From positions 2,790,001 through 2,854,000 of the forward strand of contig OY725504.1 in the NCBI GenBank assembly GCA_963281255.1: 64,000 nucleotides of DNA, read 5' to 3'. Shown one piece after another: positions 33,067 through 44,232 of this stretch. The DNA comes from Aphrocallistes beatrix. Lineage: Eukaryota > Porifera > Hexactinellida > Sceptrulophora > Aphrocallistidae. Each line of letters starts with the position of its first letter. Position 1 is the first letter of the stretch. The notes below the pieces were generated by a model. It made no database searches. It saw only the letters and a list, made by a program, of their open reading frames with translations, and was not told the DNA's origin. The position numbers and the translations under genes are program-made.

Positions 33067-33870
33067 TTAATAATCACTGGAACTTGGAGGATAGAAAGGT
33101 CCTGAAGGGAAACTCTTAGGGTAGGATGGCGGAGCAAATGGTCCTGCGAATGGATGCATATGAGGCTGTGTCAAGGCAGATAACATCGCTTTTTGGTTTG
33201 CGGTCATCTCTGGTAGATTTTGCAACATATCTCCTATTCTCTGCATATGCGATTCAATTCTCTCTAAACTTGACTCTATTCTTTTGACTACAGCCAACTT
33301 CTCTTCTTCCTTCACTAACAAAATCTGTTTAGTATTTTTCAGTTGCATATCTGCAGTTGCGCCAGATAGTGGGTAAGAAAACTTTCTTTTTCGACTGGGT
33401 AGTCCCGCCAGGTTGGGTTGCTCATCATCCGTTGAAAACAGAGGCCTTGTGACCATTTGATCAGAATCATAAGACACTTGAGAGTAAGTATGTTCAATCG
33501 TGATGTCTACCCCAGAAGCGATGCCCTCAAATAATTGTTTCCCTTTAATGCTTTGGATTTTCTCCTCCAGTGGAGTTGGTTCACTTCCAGGGGGACCTCC
33601 GCCAGTTTTTTTCATCGAAGCAATCTTATCGGCAATTAGTGGTTTATGCTTGCTCAGGAGGTTGGACCACTTTTTGAGAACATCGTCTCGATTCCTTGAT
33701 GTGCCATGAAGTGCTGACAATCCAGACACGGCTACATCCCAAACTGTGTTCTTCTCTTCGAAATTGAAGGAAGCACTCAAACTACCAAACAGTTGGGATT
33801 TTTTCTCTAGAATTAAATCCACTAAGGAGTTTATTTCTTCAGGGGAAAAGTTTTTCGCCGGGGTTTGGAT
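33067..33870 (-). CDS. Myb/SANT-like DNA-binding protein of Harbinger element 1
   Basis: About 250 residues from Met at 33822. The domain clearly begins earlier: FSPEEINSLVDLILEKK is encoded up to about 33870 in the same frame, with no Met found. Residues up to about 70 form a Myb/SANT-like trihelix (DLILEKKSQLFGSL, VWDVAVSGLSAL, RDDVLKKWSNLLSKHK). Then KKTGGGPPGSEPTPLEEKI, a basic PSRKRKFSYP, a coiled coil (VKEEEKLAVVKRIESSLERI) and a proline-rich tail. In Harbinger elements this protein binds the termini and helps the transposase enter the nucleus. The ORF is undamaged over most of its length, unlike the transposase next to it. Confidence 0.75.
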   Translation of the reverse strand: MQTPAKNFSPEEINSLVDLILEKKSQLFGSLSASFNFEEKNTVWDVAVSGLSALHGTSRNRDDVLKKWSNLLSKHKPLIADKIASMKKTGGGPPGSEPTPLEEKIQSIKGKQLFEGIASGVDITIEHTYSQVSYDSDQMVTRPLFSTDDEQPNLAGLPSRKRKFSYPLSGATADMQLKNTKQILLVKEEEKLAVVKRIESSLERIESHMQRIGDMLQNLPEMTANQKAMLSALTQPHMHPFAGPFAPPSYPKSFPSGPFYPPSSSDY

Positions 33871-34000
33871 TTTTCTGCCATTAGTTTCAGTATTTCATAT
33901 TCCGTGAGATATTTCGAATTTATTTTGTTCTTGTTTCCAGCAGTAGTTTATTTTCAAATGTTTGTTCTGGAAAACGTTTGTAGAATAATTATTCATATTC

Positions 34001-34524
34001 TACACTGCCTGAACAAAAGTATTCGTACACCTCATAATTCCCCATACAAATAGTTATAATACTGATTTATTTAGCGAGTCAAGGTATTTAATTGGTAAGA
34101 GATACGCTTAATTTAACTTCAAATTCGAATTCTCCATATTCGAATTACTCACTTTTTAATCTTTAACTTGTTTACACTCCCACAAGGTTACAAATTTTCA
34201 AACTGTGCCACCTTATACCACTAATGTCATCATATACAACAGATCAATAATGAACTGTACAACAGACTATACCCTACAATCTACAATGATCACACGTGAT
34301 ATGTGGCATAGGAAAGCAAATGCTGAAAATACTTGATCTTGAAGAAGAGTAATTAAGTTGAAAACTTATAAAGTAGGTAATTTGAATGTGGAGAATTCGA
34401 ATTTGAAGTCAAATTAAGGGTATCTTTTACCAACTAAATACCTTGACTTGCTAAATAAATCTGTATTATAACTATTCGTATGGGGAATTATGGGGTGTAC
34501 GAATACTTTTGTTCAGGTAGTGTA
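34001..34524. mobile_element. Tc1/mariner-type MITE
   Basis: TACACTGCCTGAACAAAAGT and ACTTTTGTTCAGGTAGTGTA are inverted. Subterminal arms of about 80 bp (CCCCATACAAATAGTTATAA; TTTATTTAGCGAGTCAAGG) are also inverted. TA flanks. Confidence 0.85.
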
Positions 34525-34531
34525 TAGTAGT

Positions 34532-34840
34532 TACCGTATTGCTTCGAATAAGCGCCCGAGCGCTTATTTCGTGCACCCTTTAGACCCTGTGCTTATTTTT
34601 TTCATTCGCTATTTTGACCCGGTGCTCTTTTTTTTCGTTTACTACATTGACTGGCACTTTTATTTTTGCCACAACTGAGAATGTTAGTTCTACTAAAAAT
34701 GGATAAAGTAATGTTTCAAAAAGCACTTGTATCTATGCCACTACTGAGAATACTAGTTTTGATATGATGTTCAGAGAACTAAAATTCCCCGGCGTCCGAC
34801 GCTTATTCAAGCCCCGGCGCTTACTCAGGGAAATACGGTA
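34532..34840. mobile_element. TACCGTATT..AATACGGTA MITE
   Basis: TACCGTATTGCTTCGAATAA, then GCGCC, mirrored by GGCGC then TTACTCAGGGAAATACGGTA. TA ends. Directly adjoins the preceding MITE. Confidence 0.8.
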
Positions 34841-35105
34841 TTCGCCAACTTTCATTTAAATCATTTTAATTAATACGTCATTAATATATTTAGACAATTA
34901 GATTCTTTTACGCGTCTCAATCACTCTTCGAAAACATTTGTATACTAATAATATTCTAGCAGTTATTCGTCAACTTCCATTTAGATCATGTTAATACGTC
35001 ATGGATGTCATGGATATATTTAGACAATCAGATTCTTTACGCATCTCAATCACTCTTAGAAAACGTTTGTATACTAATAATATTCTAGCAGTTATTCGCC
35101 AACTT
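34841..35105. repeat. Two-unit tandem duplication of about 130 bp
   Basis: ATTCGCCAACTTTCATTTA, ATATATTTAGACAAT, AGATTCTTT and ATACTAATAATATTCTAGCA recur in the same order in 34843-34975 and 34976-35104. Confidence 0.8.
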
Positions 35106-35240
35106 TCATTTTAATACCACAATGATAGAACTGACAAAACACCCCTAGCGTGTCAATGATTCATACAACAGAAATAAATCAAACTACCTACAAGCTTTTA
35201 TACTAATTTATAGACCGAAACACGGTTTACAAGATTTTAA

Positions 35241-35395
35241 GAGTTAAGTCAACCCCAGACATGACTTAAGTTAAAAACTAAATATTTACTTAAGTTTAAG
35301 CAAATACTTAATTTTTGCTTAAAGTTATAGCAAATACTTAGTTTTAGATTAAAGTTAAGCAAAACTTAAGCTAAGAAGTTTAGTGAATAAGGCCC
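35241..35395. mobile_element. CTTAAG-word MITE truncating an integrase exon
   Basis: Ends ...GTTTAGTGAATAAGGCCCC, as in 24155-24272. The body is AACTTAAG/GTTTAAGC/CTTAAAG words. The left border is uncertain. Confidence 0.55.
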
Positions 35396-35509
35396 CAGAT
35401 CAATACCGATGTGTTCCCATGGCTGATCCGGGGGAGAAATTGGTTCCAATTTCCTTTGAGGTTGAGGTGGTAAATTAGCATCAGTCTGACAGTGATGACA
35501 AGTTTTTTT
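35396..35509 (-). pseudogene. Integrase exon with CxxC and first core Asp
   Basis: Minus strand: the pyrimidine-rich acceptor TCTTCTCTCTTCAG ends at 35510. Coding follows: KKTCHHCQTDANLPP (second half of an H2C2 zinc finger), then PPDQPWEHIGIDLG, the strand carrying the first catalytic Asp of gypsy/Ginger-type integrases. It stops at the MITE at 35395. It continues the exon at 45393-45220 in phase if a GC donor is used there. Confidence 0.6.
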
Positions 35510-35550
35510 CTGAAGAGAGAAGATTGGTACGTCATAACACAGGATGTTAA

Positions 35551-36081
35551 CCGAAAGTCAACATAGCTTCGGTTAGAAGGACGGGAGGAGGGCCAGCTGA
35601 GGAATGCTTAGATGAACTGGAGGCAAATATTTTCTCCATAAAAGGGAAGGAGGTATTTGAAGGGATTGAATCAGGCATTGATCTCTCACTAGAACCACCC
35701 TCAACCGTAATAATAGATGATGAGTCAATGATTATAAGCCCAACACTCTCTCAAGAATCTGAAAAAAGGTTCTTTAGAGAACCATCAGCAGTTCAAAGAA
35801 AAAGAAAATTTTCAGATACGGAGACGAGTGGGTATGAATCAATGAAGCAGTCCCTACTAAACAGCGAGGAAGAGAAACTGAAGTTGTTGAAACGAATTGA
35901 TTCAAAATTAGAACGGGTTGTGACAATTTTTGAGCGAGTTGCTGAGGACCAGTCTAAAATACTGTCATTGATGGTCCACAACCAAACAACCCAGTATCCC
36001 TTGTTGCCTCCACCCTTTCCACCTACTAATTTTCACCCAACTACCCAAATTTATTTTCCACAGGACGAGTATCCTAAATAG
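35551..36081 (+). pseudogene. Myb/SANT-like protein of Harbinger element 2, 5'-truncated
   Basis: Open from 35551 to the stop at 36079. Aligns with the C-terminal two thirds of the 33067-33870 protein: VRRTGGGPAEE, IKGKEVFEGIESGIDLSLE, VQRKRKFSDTE, the coiled coil NSEEEKLKLLKRIDSKLERV and a proline-rich end. The trihelix part is missing. It faces the transposase encoded on the minus strand from 43553, the same convergent layout as element 1. Confidence 0.75.
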
Positions 36082-36212
36082 AAAATCTACCACCTTATAC
36101 CTTCATAACCAAGTTCATTCATCAATTATTAATTACATTTTGAGTTCTTAAAATGTGATTACTTCACATATCTATTAAACTAATACTCTTAATACACTAT
36201 AATTCTTAACTG

Positions 36213-36385
36213 AAATAATTGACAACTATTTGTTGCCTGAGCAAATTTGCATTGTCTGAATGGTGATCTTCTTCAACATCAATTGGAAACTCGCTTTCCA
36301 AAGTATCTGCTATATCTGTATGTAACCCATGATCAAGGCATAAATTGTGTAAAACCATGGTAGAAACAATAAGTTTGCAGACCAC
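36213..36385 (-). pseudogene. C-terminal part of Harbinger element 2 transposase
   Basis: Minus-strand reading VVCKLIVSTMVLHNLCLDHG and a tail ending RQQIVVNYFS. It matches the C terminus of the element 1 transposase and is separated from the rest (42638-43553) by the gypsy element. ACCAC at 36381-36385 is repeated at 42638-42642. Confidence 0.85.
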
Positions 36386-36516
36386 TGTTAAGGAACTGTC
36401 ATTATTAGTTACCCATACTTAGTTGGATTAGATCCAGCGTTAGGTAATAGACTAGATCATAGAGACATTGTATGCGTACAATTTTAGTATTTCTCATCAT
36501 ATTATTTCTATTGTTA

Positions 36517-37649
36517 CAAGCGCGCTTCGCTTGCTTGCGCTGCGCGGCTTGCGGACACTGTGTGTCCGCGGAGTCGCCCTGTGGGCGCCTGAAGTTACTC
36601 AATCTAAACTATCCTTGGAATTTTTTTCCTTTATATATATATTGTAAACAAAGGTCAACGAATAATTTATCATATGGATCCGAAAATATGATATTCGAAA
36701 TCTACACCCCTGAAAACCCCATGTCAACCGTTGGAAGCAAGTCTCTAGCCTATTTTTGTAATTTGTTTACTTTATGTATCTATTGTAAACAAAAGTAAAC
36801 AAATAATTTATCATATCGATCTGAAAATATGATATTCGAAATCTGCATCCCTAAAAACCCCATGTCAACCGTTGGAAGCTAGTTTCTCGCTTATTTTTGT
36901 CATTTGTTTACTTTATGTATCTATTGTAAACAAAAGTAAACAAATAATTTATCATATCGATCTGAAAATATGATATTTGAAATCTACACCCCTAAACCCC
37001 ATGTCAACCGTTGGAAGCTAGTCTCTAGCCTATTTTTGTCATTTGTTTACTTTATGTATCTATTGTAAACAAAAGTAAACAAAAATTTGTCATATCGATC
37101 TGAAAATACGATATTCGAAATCTACACCCCTGAAAACCCCATGTCAACCGTTGGAAGCAAGTCTCTAGCCTATTTTTGTAATTTGTTTACTTCATGTATC
37201 TATTGTAAACAAAAGTAAACAAATAATTTATCAGATTGATCTGAAAATATGATATTCGAAATCTGCATCCCTAAAAACCCCTTGTCAACCGTTGGAAGCT
37301 AGTCTCTAGCATAATTTTCAAAATTCGTCAAATCGTGTGAAAATATGTATATAAAGGTGTGAAAATATACAAATAACCTTTTTTACTGCCATACACTATC
37401 ATATATAATTGAGACATTTATATAAGTTATTGCTTTGAAGTATTAATAACAATGACAGCCTACAATATTATCGTATAATGATTTCTATTGTGAGAGTAAA
37501 GCCGTACATAGTATTGTGTAGAAAAGGTGTGAAAAATTGTTTTCCATTTTTTTTGCAGAGGTGTGAAAATTTCGCTTAGCTTTTCGAACTTAATCCTAGA
37601 TTCATCATTTGACACCTACATGCCAATTTTCGAGTTTTAATATATAAGA
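36517..37649 (-). mobile_element. Helitron-like element copy I, inside the LTR
   Basis: Starts A|CAAGCGCGCTTCGCTTGCT at 36517 and ends CGAGTTTTAATATATAAGA|T at 37649. The right LTR reads GTTATTACAC across the site, exactly the left flank GTTA plus the right flank TTACAC: no base was duplicated. The interior is unlike the other copies and contains a 140-bp tandem repeat. Confidence 0.85.
36640..37320. repeat. 140-bp tandem repeat, about five units
   Basis: TATTGTAAACAAAAGTAAAC and CCATGTCAACCGTTGGAAGC recur with a spacing of about 137-142 bp. Units differ by a few percent. No frame persists. Confidence 0.9.
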
Positions 37650-37738
37650 TTACACTACTAAGTACATTCGTAGATATAGTTATAATTAGGCAGACGAAAT
37701 CATAACATAAATACTAAAATATACATTATACCTACCTG

Positions 37739-38621
37739 ATGGCTACTCCTCTTACAGTCGCAATCCCACCACTCTTACCTACCCAAAGGATTGAAGAATG
37801 GGAACCCAAGTTTCGAGCCAGTGTTTCTGCCCTAGAAGAACCCGCAGCAATACGGTTACTGCCGGCCTATATCAAAACCGGCCTATATCAGATGCGGCAT
37901 TTAAGGTACTGAAGGAAAGTCTCGATCCTTCGATTGATCCATTTGAAGCCGCAAACAGATTCCGATGTATGACCTGGCCATCTGGAGAACTAGTTTACAA
38001 TTTTTTTTGCGAGATACCTGGAAGTGGCAGTGAAGGCCAAGTTGAGCGTTAAACTCGCTTGCGTTTTCATGACTACACAACTTCCAAAAGAAGTATACCA
38101 GAAAGCAAAGGAGTGGTTAACCGAAAAGCCAGAAGAAATGGGAGACGGACAAGGAACACAATTCGCTGTTAAGCTACGTGAGTGGTTCAACGAGAAAGGG
38201 ATTTCAATGGATCGGGGCTACCGCGATTCCGGACCAGAGAGAGTAATACGAGTCAAAACCTCAAACTCGGAGAGTGAAGGGAGCGGTACTGAAGAATTAA
38301 AGGATCCCGCGAAAGTAAACACGTTCCGTCAGAGCGATAGATTCCACAGAAAGACTAGTACATACGACTAGAAAGACAAGACCTGGCCAAATATCCCAGA
38401 ACACGGGCTGTTTCACCTGTGGTAAGTTTGGGCATGGGTGGAGGTATTGTCCCGAGCGTCCTTGCGGAAATTGTGGAAATAAGGGGCATTGGACCAGTAA
38501 ATGCCCGAAGGCATCGCGCAGGTACGACAGAAACGACAGAAATTTGAAGCGCGAAGAGGCTTTCCCCGTTAACTCGAACGAAGAGGCAGTAACCTTACAA
38601 GTAAAGATGGGCACTTGTAAT
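37739..38621 (+). pseudogene. gypsy gag with zinc knuckles, frameshifted
   Basis: Coding begins at ATG 37739 (MATPLTVAIPPLLP). Frames change near 37880, 38030 and 38370. Capsid-like helical sequence is followed by two CCHC zinc knuckles (CFTCGKFGHGWRYC and CGNCGNKGHWTSKC, about 38410-38510). Gag proteins form the particle and bind the element RNA. Disrupted and inactive. Confidence 0.8.
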
Positions 38622-38911
38622 CATAGGCGTCGTAACCCACCCGGTTACCCGGCAATGGCCGGGCGGCCCAGAGTGAATGCCGGGTGCTACCCGGTAAAAA
38701 GACCGGGTACTACCCGGTAAAAAGCTTAGTGCTATTATGTACTGGTAATTGGCTGTTACTAACTCCTCATGTAGATCAAGGGTTCACGGCCCATTTGGCT
38801 GACGGTAACGCTGGATCAGCTGAAGATACGGCCCGATTAACTGACTGAACGGCCCTGGATTATTGTGGCCGGGCAGTCCAAGGGTAGGCAATAAAGTTTA
38901 CGACGCCTATG
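38622..38911. mobile_element. 290-bp hAT-like element inside the gypsy polyprotein
   Basis: Exact 14-bp inverted ends CATAGGCGTCGTAA / TTACGACGCCTATG, flanked by an exact 8-bp duplication CTTGTAAT (38614-38621 and 38912-38919). The left part is made of ACCCGG/CCGGGT words. It lies between the zinc knuckles and the protease. The net gain of 298 bp shifts the frame. Confidence 0.95.
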
Positions 38912-41900
38912 CTTGTAATGTCACTGCTATGTTAGACACTGGCGCCAAACCTTGCGTTATCGATCGTAATACGCTTGCAGAACTCAAGTTAGGAAGCGAA
39001 TTGGTACGGGCACCTAGCGAGGTGTACGGACCATTTAGCTCGCCCGTCCAAGTACTAGGATACGTAGATACGCTTATACAGGTTGGCAACGAGAGACCTG
39101 TGACCCAAAGGTTACGCGTATTGGATAGTGAGGAACGTGCACTCTTGTTGGGTCGACAGTTTATGGAAAAGTTCGATACAGTGACCTTTGATTGGAAGGG
39201 AGGCCGAATTCGCCTGGGTAACGATTGGCAGCCAGCCCAGACGATGCTAAGCGGTTCCAATGCCTTATCCAGAGCCAGGATCGCCGATGAAGAAGTATTG
39301 GAACTAGGTGAGCCTACGAAAGAGAAGGAATTGATCAACCCTAAGCTACCACCGAGTGAGAGCCAGACAATAAGTGCGCTGTTAAGGGAATTTACAGATC
39401 TGTTTGCCAAGGATCCTAAGAAACCAAAGAGAATTAAAACGGGAATACAACATTACCTGGATTTAGAAGCGTCGACACCAATTCAAGTGCGTCCAAAGAG
39501 GATGCCACCGGCATGGGAGAAGACAGTAGCAGAACAGGCAGAAGAGATGTGCAAAAACGGAATTTGTCGTCCTTCAAGCTCGCAATGGGCAAGCGACGTC
39601 GTACTCGTGCGCAAGAAGGATGGCACACTAAGGTTTGCTATTGATTATAGGAAACTTAACGCGATTACAAAGAAAGACATATGGACTTCCCAACCCCCTC
39701 ACGATATTGGATAAACTAGACGGGAGTAAGTATTTTACATTCTTAGACGTCGCATCAGCTTACTGGTGCGTTCCGATGCGGGAGACCGATATTGAGAAAA
39801 CTGCCTTTCACACCCCAAGGGGGAAATTCGAGATGCTAGTGATGCCATTCGGGATGATAAATTCCGGGGCGACGTTTCAAAGGTTGATGGATCAAACACT
39901 CGAACGTGTAGACCGATGCGAGAGCTACATCGACGATATTCTTATCTACTCGAGGACTTTCGAAAAGCACACTCAAAATTTGCGACAGACTTTCCAGACC
40001 TTAGAAAAGGCAGGAATTCAACTGAAAAGATCGAAATGTCATATAGGATATTCGGAAGGAGAGTTCTTGGGCCATCATATCTCGAATAAGGGCAGGGAGC
40101 CAATAGAGTCATATACAGGAAAGCTAAAGAACTTTCCTCGGCCGGAGTCAGTTTCAGAGCTTCAACGATTCTTAGGGACTTTGAATTATTATAGAGATTA
40201 CATCCCCCAACTAGCAGAAAGAGCGGCCCCCTTAAATCTATTGACGCACAAGGGAGCAGCTTGGGAATGGGGTGCTTGTCAAGAGGGAGCGTTCTCCAGT
40301 TTACGTAAGGCGTTAATCACCGAGCCTGTATGCTTGGCATTTCCAAACTGGGGAAAGGAATTTTATGTCGAAGCTGATGGAAGTTCTCAAGGAATCGCAG
40401 CAGTTTTGTCTCAGTTGGACAAACGTACTAACAAACTCCGACCAATTTCCTATTTTTCTTCATCTCTCAACTCGACCCAAAGGAATTACGGAGCTACGCA
40501 ATTAGAAGCATGGGCACTGGTATCGGCAGCGAGGAAGTGGCTAGTCTATCTCAAGGCTGCATCTCAAGTAGTTTTTCTCTCCGATCACCATCCTTTACAG
40601 TGGCTGCGAGCTCAGAGGGACTCCAGACATACGTATGCCAGGTGGATTTTAGAATTAGAGGAACTACCATATGTGATCAAATATCGGCCCGGACGGGACA
40701 ATATTACAGCGGACTATCTTAGCCGTAATCGCCACCTGGTTTACGACGACGAGGTAAATCAGGAACATACATTCGAGGAACATTTGTACGTGGTTGACCT
40801 CCCCAACCAGGTAGGAGCGCGGATTGCTTATGGTCAGAGTGAGGATCCGGTAATACGAGAAGCTAAAATACAGTTGAGAGCGACAGGACAGGTAACCCAA
40901 GGGAAGTTGAAGAGGGTGTCAAATAGGTTGAGACTAAGAGACGGGTTGTTATTTTTTGAAGAGAGGCTCGTCGTCCCCAAAGTATTGCAACAGGAAATTC
41001 TCGAAATCGTCCATTCCGAAGGCCACTTCGGGATAGCGGGAACAATTCAGGCATTGAAACGTAGTTATTTTTGGATTAAATTGAGGCGCGACGCGAAATT
41101 GTTTTGTCAGGATTGCTTGATCTGCCACCAAGCCAAACCTTCCAATTCACCCAAGTCGCCAATGGAGCTGTTCTCGTTGGAGCAAGATTACCCCGGAGCC
41201 GCTGTTGGAGTCGACATCGGCACTCTTCCATGGGGGGATGGGGAATATAGATATTTTCTACTAATGGTGGATTTATTTTCCCGTTTGATTGAAATAATGC
41301 CTCTACATGATCAGACATGTGAAAGTGTAGTGACCGCCTTTGAACAAGGTTGGATCTACCGCGGCCACGGAGTTCCTAGGGTTATCCTTACAGACCAGGG
41401 ATCACAACTAGATGGTGGGGAGTTCCGTACATTCTGCAGGACTCTAGATGTCAGTAAGAAACACACAACGCCGTACCATACGCAATGCGACGGTATGGCC
41501 GAGCGCAACGTCGGTTTTGTCAAACAGGTGATCCTCTGCCTCCTACTCGATAGGAAGATGTCGAAATGTGCGTGGCCGCGTTTGTTGCCTGAAGTATCCT
41601 TCCATTGCAACTCCATGATTAACGCCTCCAGTAAAGTTTCGCCTTTCATGCTAACTTATGGACGCCAACCGCATTCCCCAATCGACCTGTGGTGTCAAAA
41701 TATGCAGCCTTCAGAATGTAATACCCATGGGGAGTACTTATCAACCTTAAGGAAAAAGCAGAACGAACTACAAGAAATTGCGCGTGAGAATATCCAGCAG
41801 AGCAGGGAAAGGGCAAAGAATCGATATAATGCAGGGAAGTGTGAATCAACGATAGAACGAGGAGACCTAGTGCTGCTACGAAATGATGCCAGAAAGGATT

Positions 41901-42441
41901 CCCTCGAACTCAGATTCCACGGTCCCTATGCAGTGTTAGAACGCAGGGTCCGAACGTTAAAATCAATACTAGGCCAAAAGAAAAATGGGTCCACTTAGAT
42001 CGGTGTAAGCGCTATGGAAGAGAAACAGAATTGACTGTTAGCATTCCTCGCGAGACGGCAGGAGACAGGCATTTCGATAACGAGGATGACATCAGCGAAG
42101 ACGCCCCAGCACGGGAGGAATTAGCCGAATTACTGGACCAAAGTATGGTCACAGAGGGGGAGGGAGAGGTAGAAATAGACTCCCCCACACGAAATGATGC
42201 AAAATCATTATTTAGCGAGTCGCAAGACGATCGTCAAGTATCAGATGAAGTTACGATGTCGCAGGATCATGGGGAAGATGAAGTCGACATGAGTAGCGAA
42301 AGGGTTCCGGGGAGAAGATATCCAAGCAGGATACGCCGACCTAGAGAGTACTATGGAGACTTTATTTCATGGAACAAAATTACACCAAATATGAGGGAGA
42401 AGGCTACCCTAACTTTGGAAAAAGGAAATCCGAAGACTTAA
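38912..42441 (+). pseudogene. gypsy protease, RT, RNase H and integrase, frameshifted
   Basis: The protease motif LDTGA is at about 38935. The RT begins in one frame (FAIDYRKLNAITKKD), then a frameshift near 39680 leads to the main frame (to 41996) with YIDD (about 39930), the active-site motif. RNase H residues follow (YVEADGSSQGIAAVLSQ, SDHHPLQWL). The integrase has a zinc finger (HSEGHFG, CLIC) and the D, D, E positions (GVDIGTLPW, LTDQGSQLDG, DGMAERNVGF). A third frameshift near 41985 separates an acidic tail ending RRYPSRIRRPREYYGDF, typical of gypsy integrase ends. The domain order is complete, but at least two frameshifts and the 38622 insertion make it non-functional. Confidence 0.9.
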
Positions 42442-42454
42442 CGAACGGGGGTGA

Positions 42455-42637
42455 TGTTAAGGAACTGTCATTACTAGTTACCCATACTTAGTTGGATTAG
42501 ATCCATCGTTAGGTAATAGACTAGATCATATAGACATTGTATGCGTACAATTTTAGTATTTCTCATCATATTATTTCTATTGTTATTACACTATACATTC
42601 GTAGATATAGTTATAATTAGGCAGACGAAATCATAAC
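42455..42637 (+). repeat. Right LTR, intact (183 bp)
   Basis: TGTTAAGGAACTGTCATTAC to AGACGAAATCATAAC. Close to the left LTR outside the insertion, so the element is fairly young. Confidence 0.9.
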
Positions 42638-43553
42638 ACCACTTCGGGACTATAGCATAAGCTCCCACCGGTTTTATCCATCGACCTCCACCGACTCTTC
42701 CATATGCCAAATTTGCACTCTATTTTTCTGGTCTTTAAAAAAGCTCGATTGTACCTTCTTTCACTTGAAGTAACCGGTGAAAGAAATGGGGTCATTAAAT
42801 TAGAGTTCAGTGGGTATCCACTGTCACCCAAAAACCATCCATCAACGGTCTGAATTTCGCCTGAAGATATCTTCTGTTTGATTGCTGATTGTCTCCACAT
42901 GAAAGCATCATGAGTACTCCCTGGCCACTTCACAACAGCATCAATAAAGCGGGATTTATCATCGCATATAGCTTGCACGTTAATCGAATGATAACCCTTT
43001 CGGTTAACGTAAAGAGGTTCGTTAAAGAGGGTGCAACGATGTGAGATCCATCAATGCATCCCAATACTTTTGGAAAGCCATACTTCTCTTGGAACCCTTG
43101 TTGTATCTTTCTTTGACCAGCTTCATTTGGGAAGCGAATGAAATCACTGGCACAAGAGCAGAGTGCATTTGATACATTACCGATGCATCTTGAGAGCGAA
43201 GGCTGCGAAATGCCATGGCATGAAGCAACTACTGTTTGGAAACTGCCTGTAGCTAGAAACTGTAGAGTGGCAGCTAACTGAGTCGTGGCAGAGATGGAAT
43301 GTGAACGACTAGTGGCTCGTGTCAAATAAGTCTCCAACCTTTCGATCAATACCATGAACACCACTCTATCCACTCGATAACGAGAAATGAACTCGAGATC
43401 AGAATACGCGTCAAGAGGATTTAAACGATCTGCATTCATCATAGTAATGCAATATTTACCACACAATAGCATTTCTATGAAACCAATTATTAATCTGATA
43501 AACTTACTGTGGTTTGCATGCCATTTGCTGAAATCATAAATTGCTTCATTCAT
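42638..43553 (-). pseudogene. N-terminal and core part of Harbinger element 2 transposase
   Basis: Reads from 43553: LNPLDAYSDLEFISRYRVDR, an HTH region (TTQLAATLQFLATGSFQTVV, SQPSLSRCIGNVSNAL), FPKVLGCIDGSH (first Asp), a frameshifted stretch near 43000-43030, then VVKWPGSTHDAFMWRQSA (second Asp), LGDSGYPLNSNLMTPF and IECKFGIWKSRWRSM (Glu). It ends in CYSPEVV at the gypsy insertion; the C terminus is at 36385-36213 in the same frame. It keeps the HTH region that element 1 has lost. Confidence 0.85.
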
Positions 43554-43724
43554 CTGACCAATAACATTCCAATTGTAGTAATAAAATATTGTTGTATAAT
43601 TGAATACATATTAATTCATAGCAAAATGAATAAATAATAATTTTATGGTACACAAATTAACCAACTAATTTCCTACGCTCCTGTTATTAGGAGTCAACTA
43701 GAAACATTCACTTAAACAAGGCGG
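43554..43724. other. Harbinger flank, nothing recognised
   Basis: Short AT-rich stretch. Harbinger TIR not found. Confidence 0.35.
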
Positions 43725-44232
43725 GCGAGAGGGGGGCAAAATACCCAGGGCGGGGGACCTTACAAGGGTCCGCAAAGCCAGGCCGCGTACCTGTTGCGAC
43801 TTCAATCTCAGGGTGACTGGCGTTAGTGCAATGGGGACCAATTCAGTCTTTGCATGTCAACAGAGCTTTGAGATACTAATTGACGATTTTGCCAACAGCA
43901 AGGCCAGAAAACTTAGGTTGTCTTAAAGTGTATTCGATGTAAAGTGAATGATCAAATAATAATAGTTTTCACATAAATTGTAGACGTTGCGTTGTAGATT
44001 GTAGCGTATATGACCGAATTGGTCATGTCTTGCAATAACAATTATATATAGTGTTGCACTGTACTACCGTTACAACTGTACAATAGACAATAACTTTTAT
44101 AATAAGCGTATCTAAAAAGTAAACCTGCAAGCCATCATTAACATATTTCACGTAATTGGCGCAAATTTATTAATTTAGAGAAGGGGGCCCTGCCCGTCTA
44201 CGTGTCAGTCCCAGGTTTTGCTCTCGCGGGCC
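43725..44232. mobile_element. Possible GC-ended MITE
   Basis: The left edge GGCGGGCGAGAGGGGGGCAA and, on the minus strand, the right edge GGCCCGCGAGAGCAAAACC are loosely similar, both followed by a CCCAGGG/CTGGGAC word. Weak. Confidence 0.3.

Larger units (their letters stand above)
36386..37706 (+). repeat. Left LTR, interrupted
   Basis: 36386-36516 and 37650-37706 together match the right LTR with a few differences. The intervening 1133 bp is the Helitron-like insertion. Confidence 0.9.
36386..42637 (+). mobile_element. Ty3/gypsy LTR retrotransposon, degraded
   Basis: LTRs at 36386-37706 (swollen by a Helitron-like insertion) and 42455-42637 begin TGTTAAGGAACTGTCATT and end AAATCATAAC(A). 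A purine-rich ACGGGGGTGA precedes the right LTR. The gene order gag, protease, RT, RNase H, integrase is that of Ty3/gypsy. The 5-bp duplication ACCAC (36381-36385, 42638-42642) lies in the Harbinger transposase. Several frameshifts and an internal hAT-like insertion make it inactive. Confidence 0.9.

Noticed and set aside
38907-39410. 167-codon minus-strand ORF in the gypsy element
   Set aside because: Antisense to protease/RT coding.
36386-42637. Infectious retrovirus with an envelope gene
   Set aside because: No third ORF with signal peptide or membrane anchor between the integrase tail and the right LTR, so it is a plain Ty3/gypsy retrotransposon.
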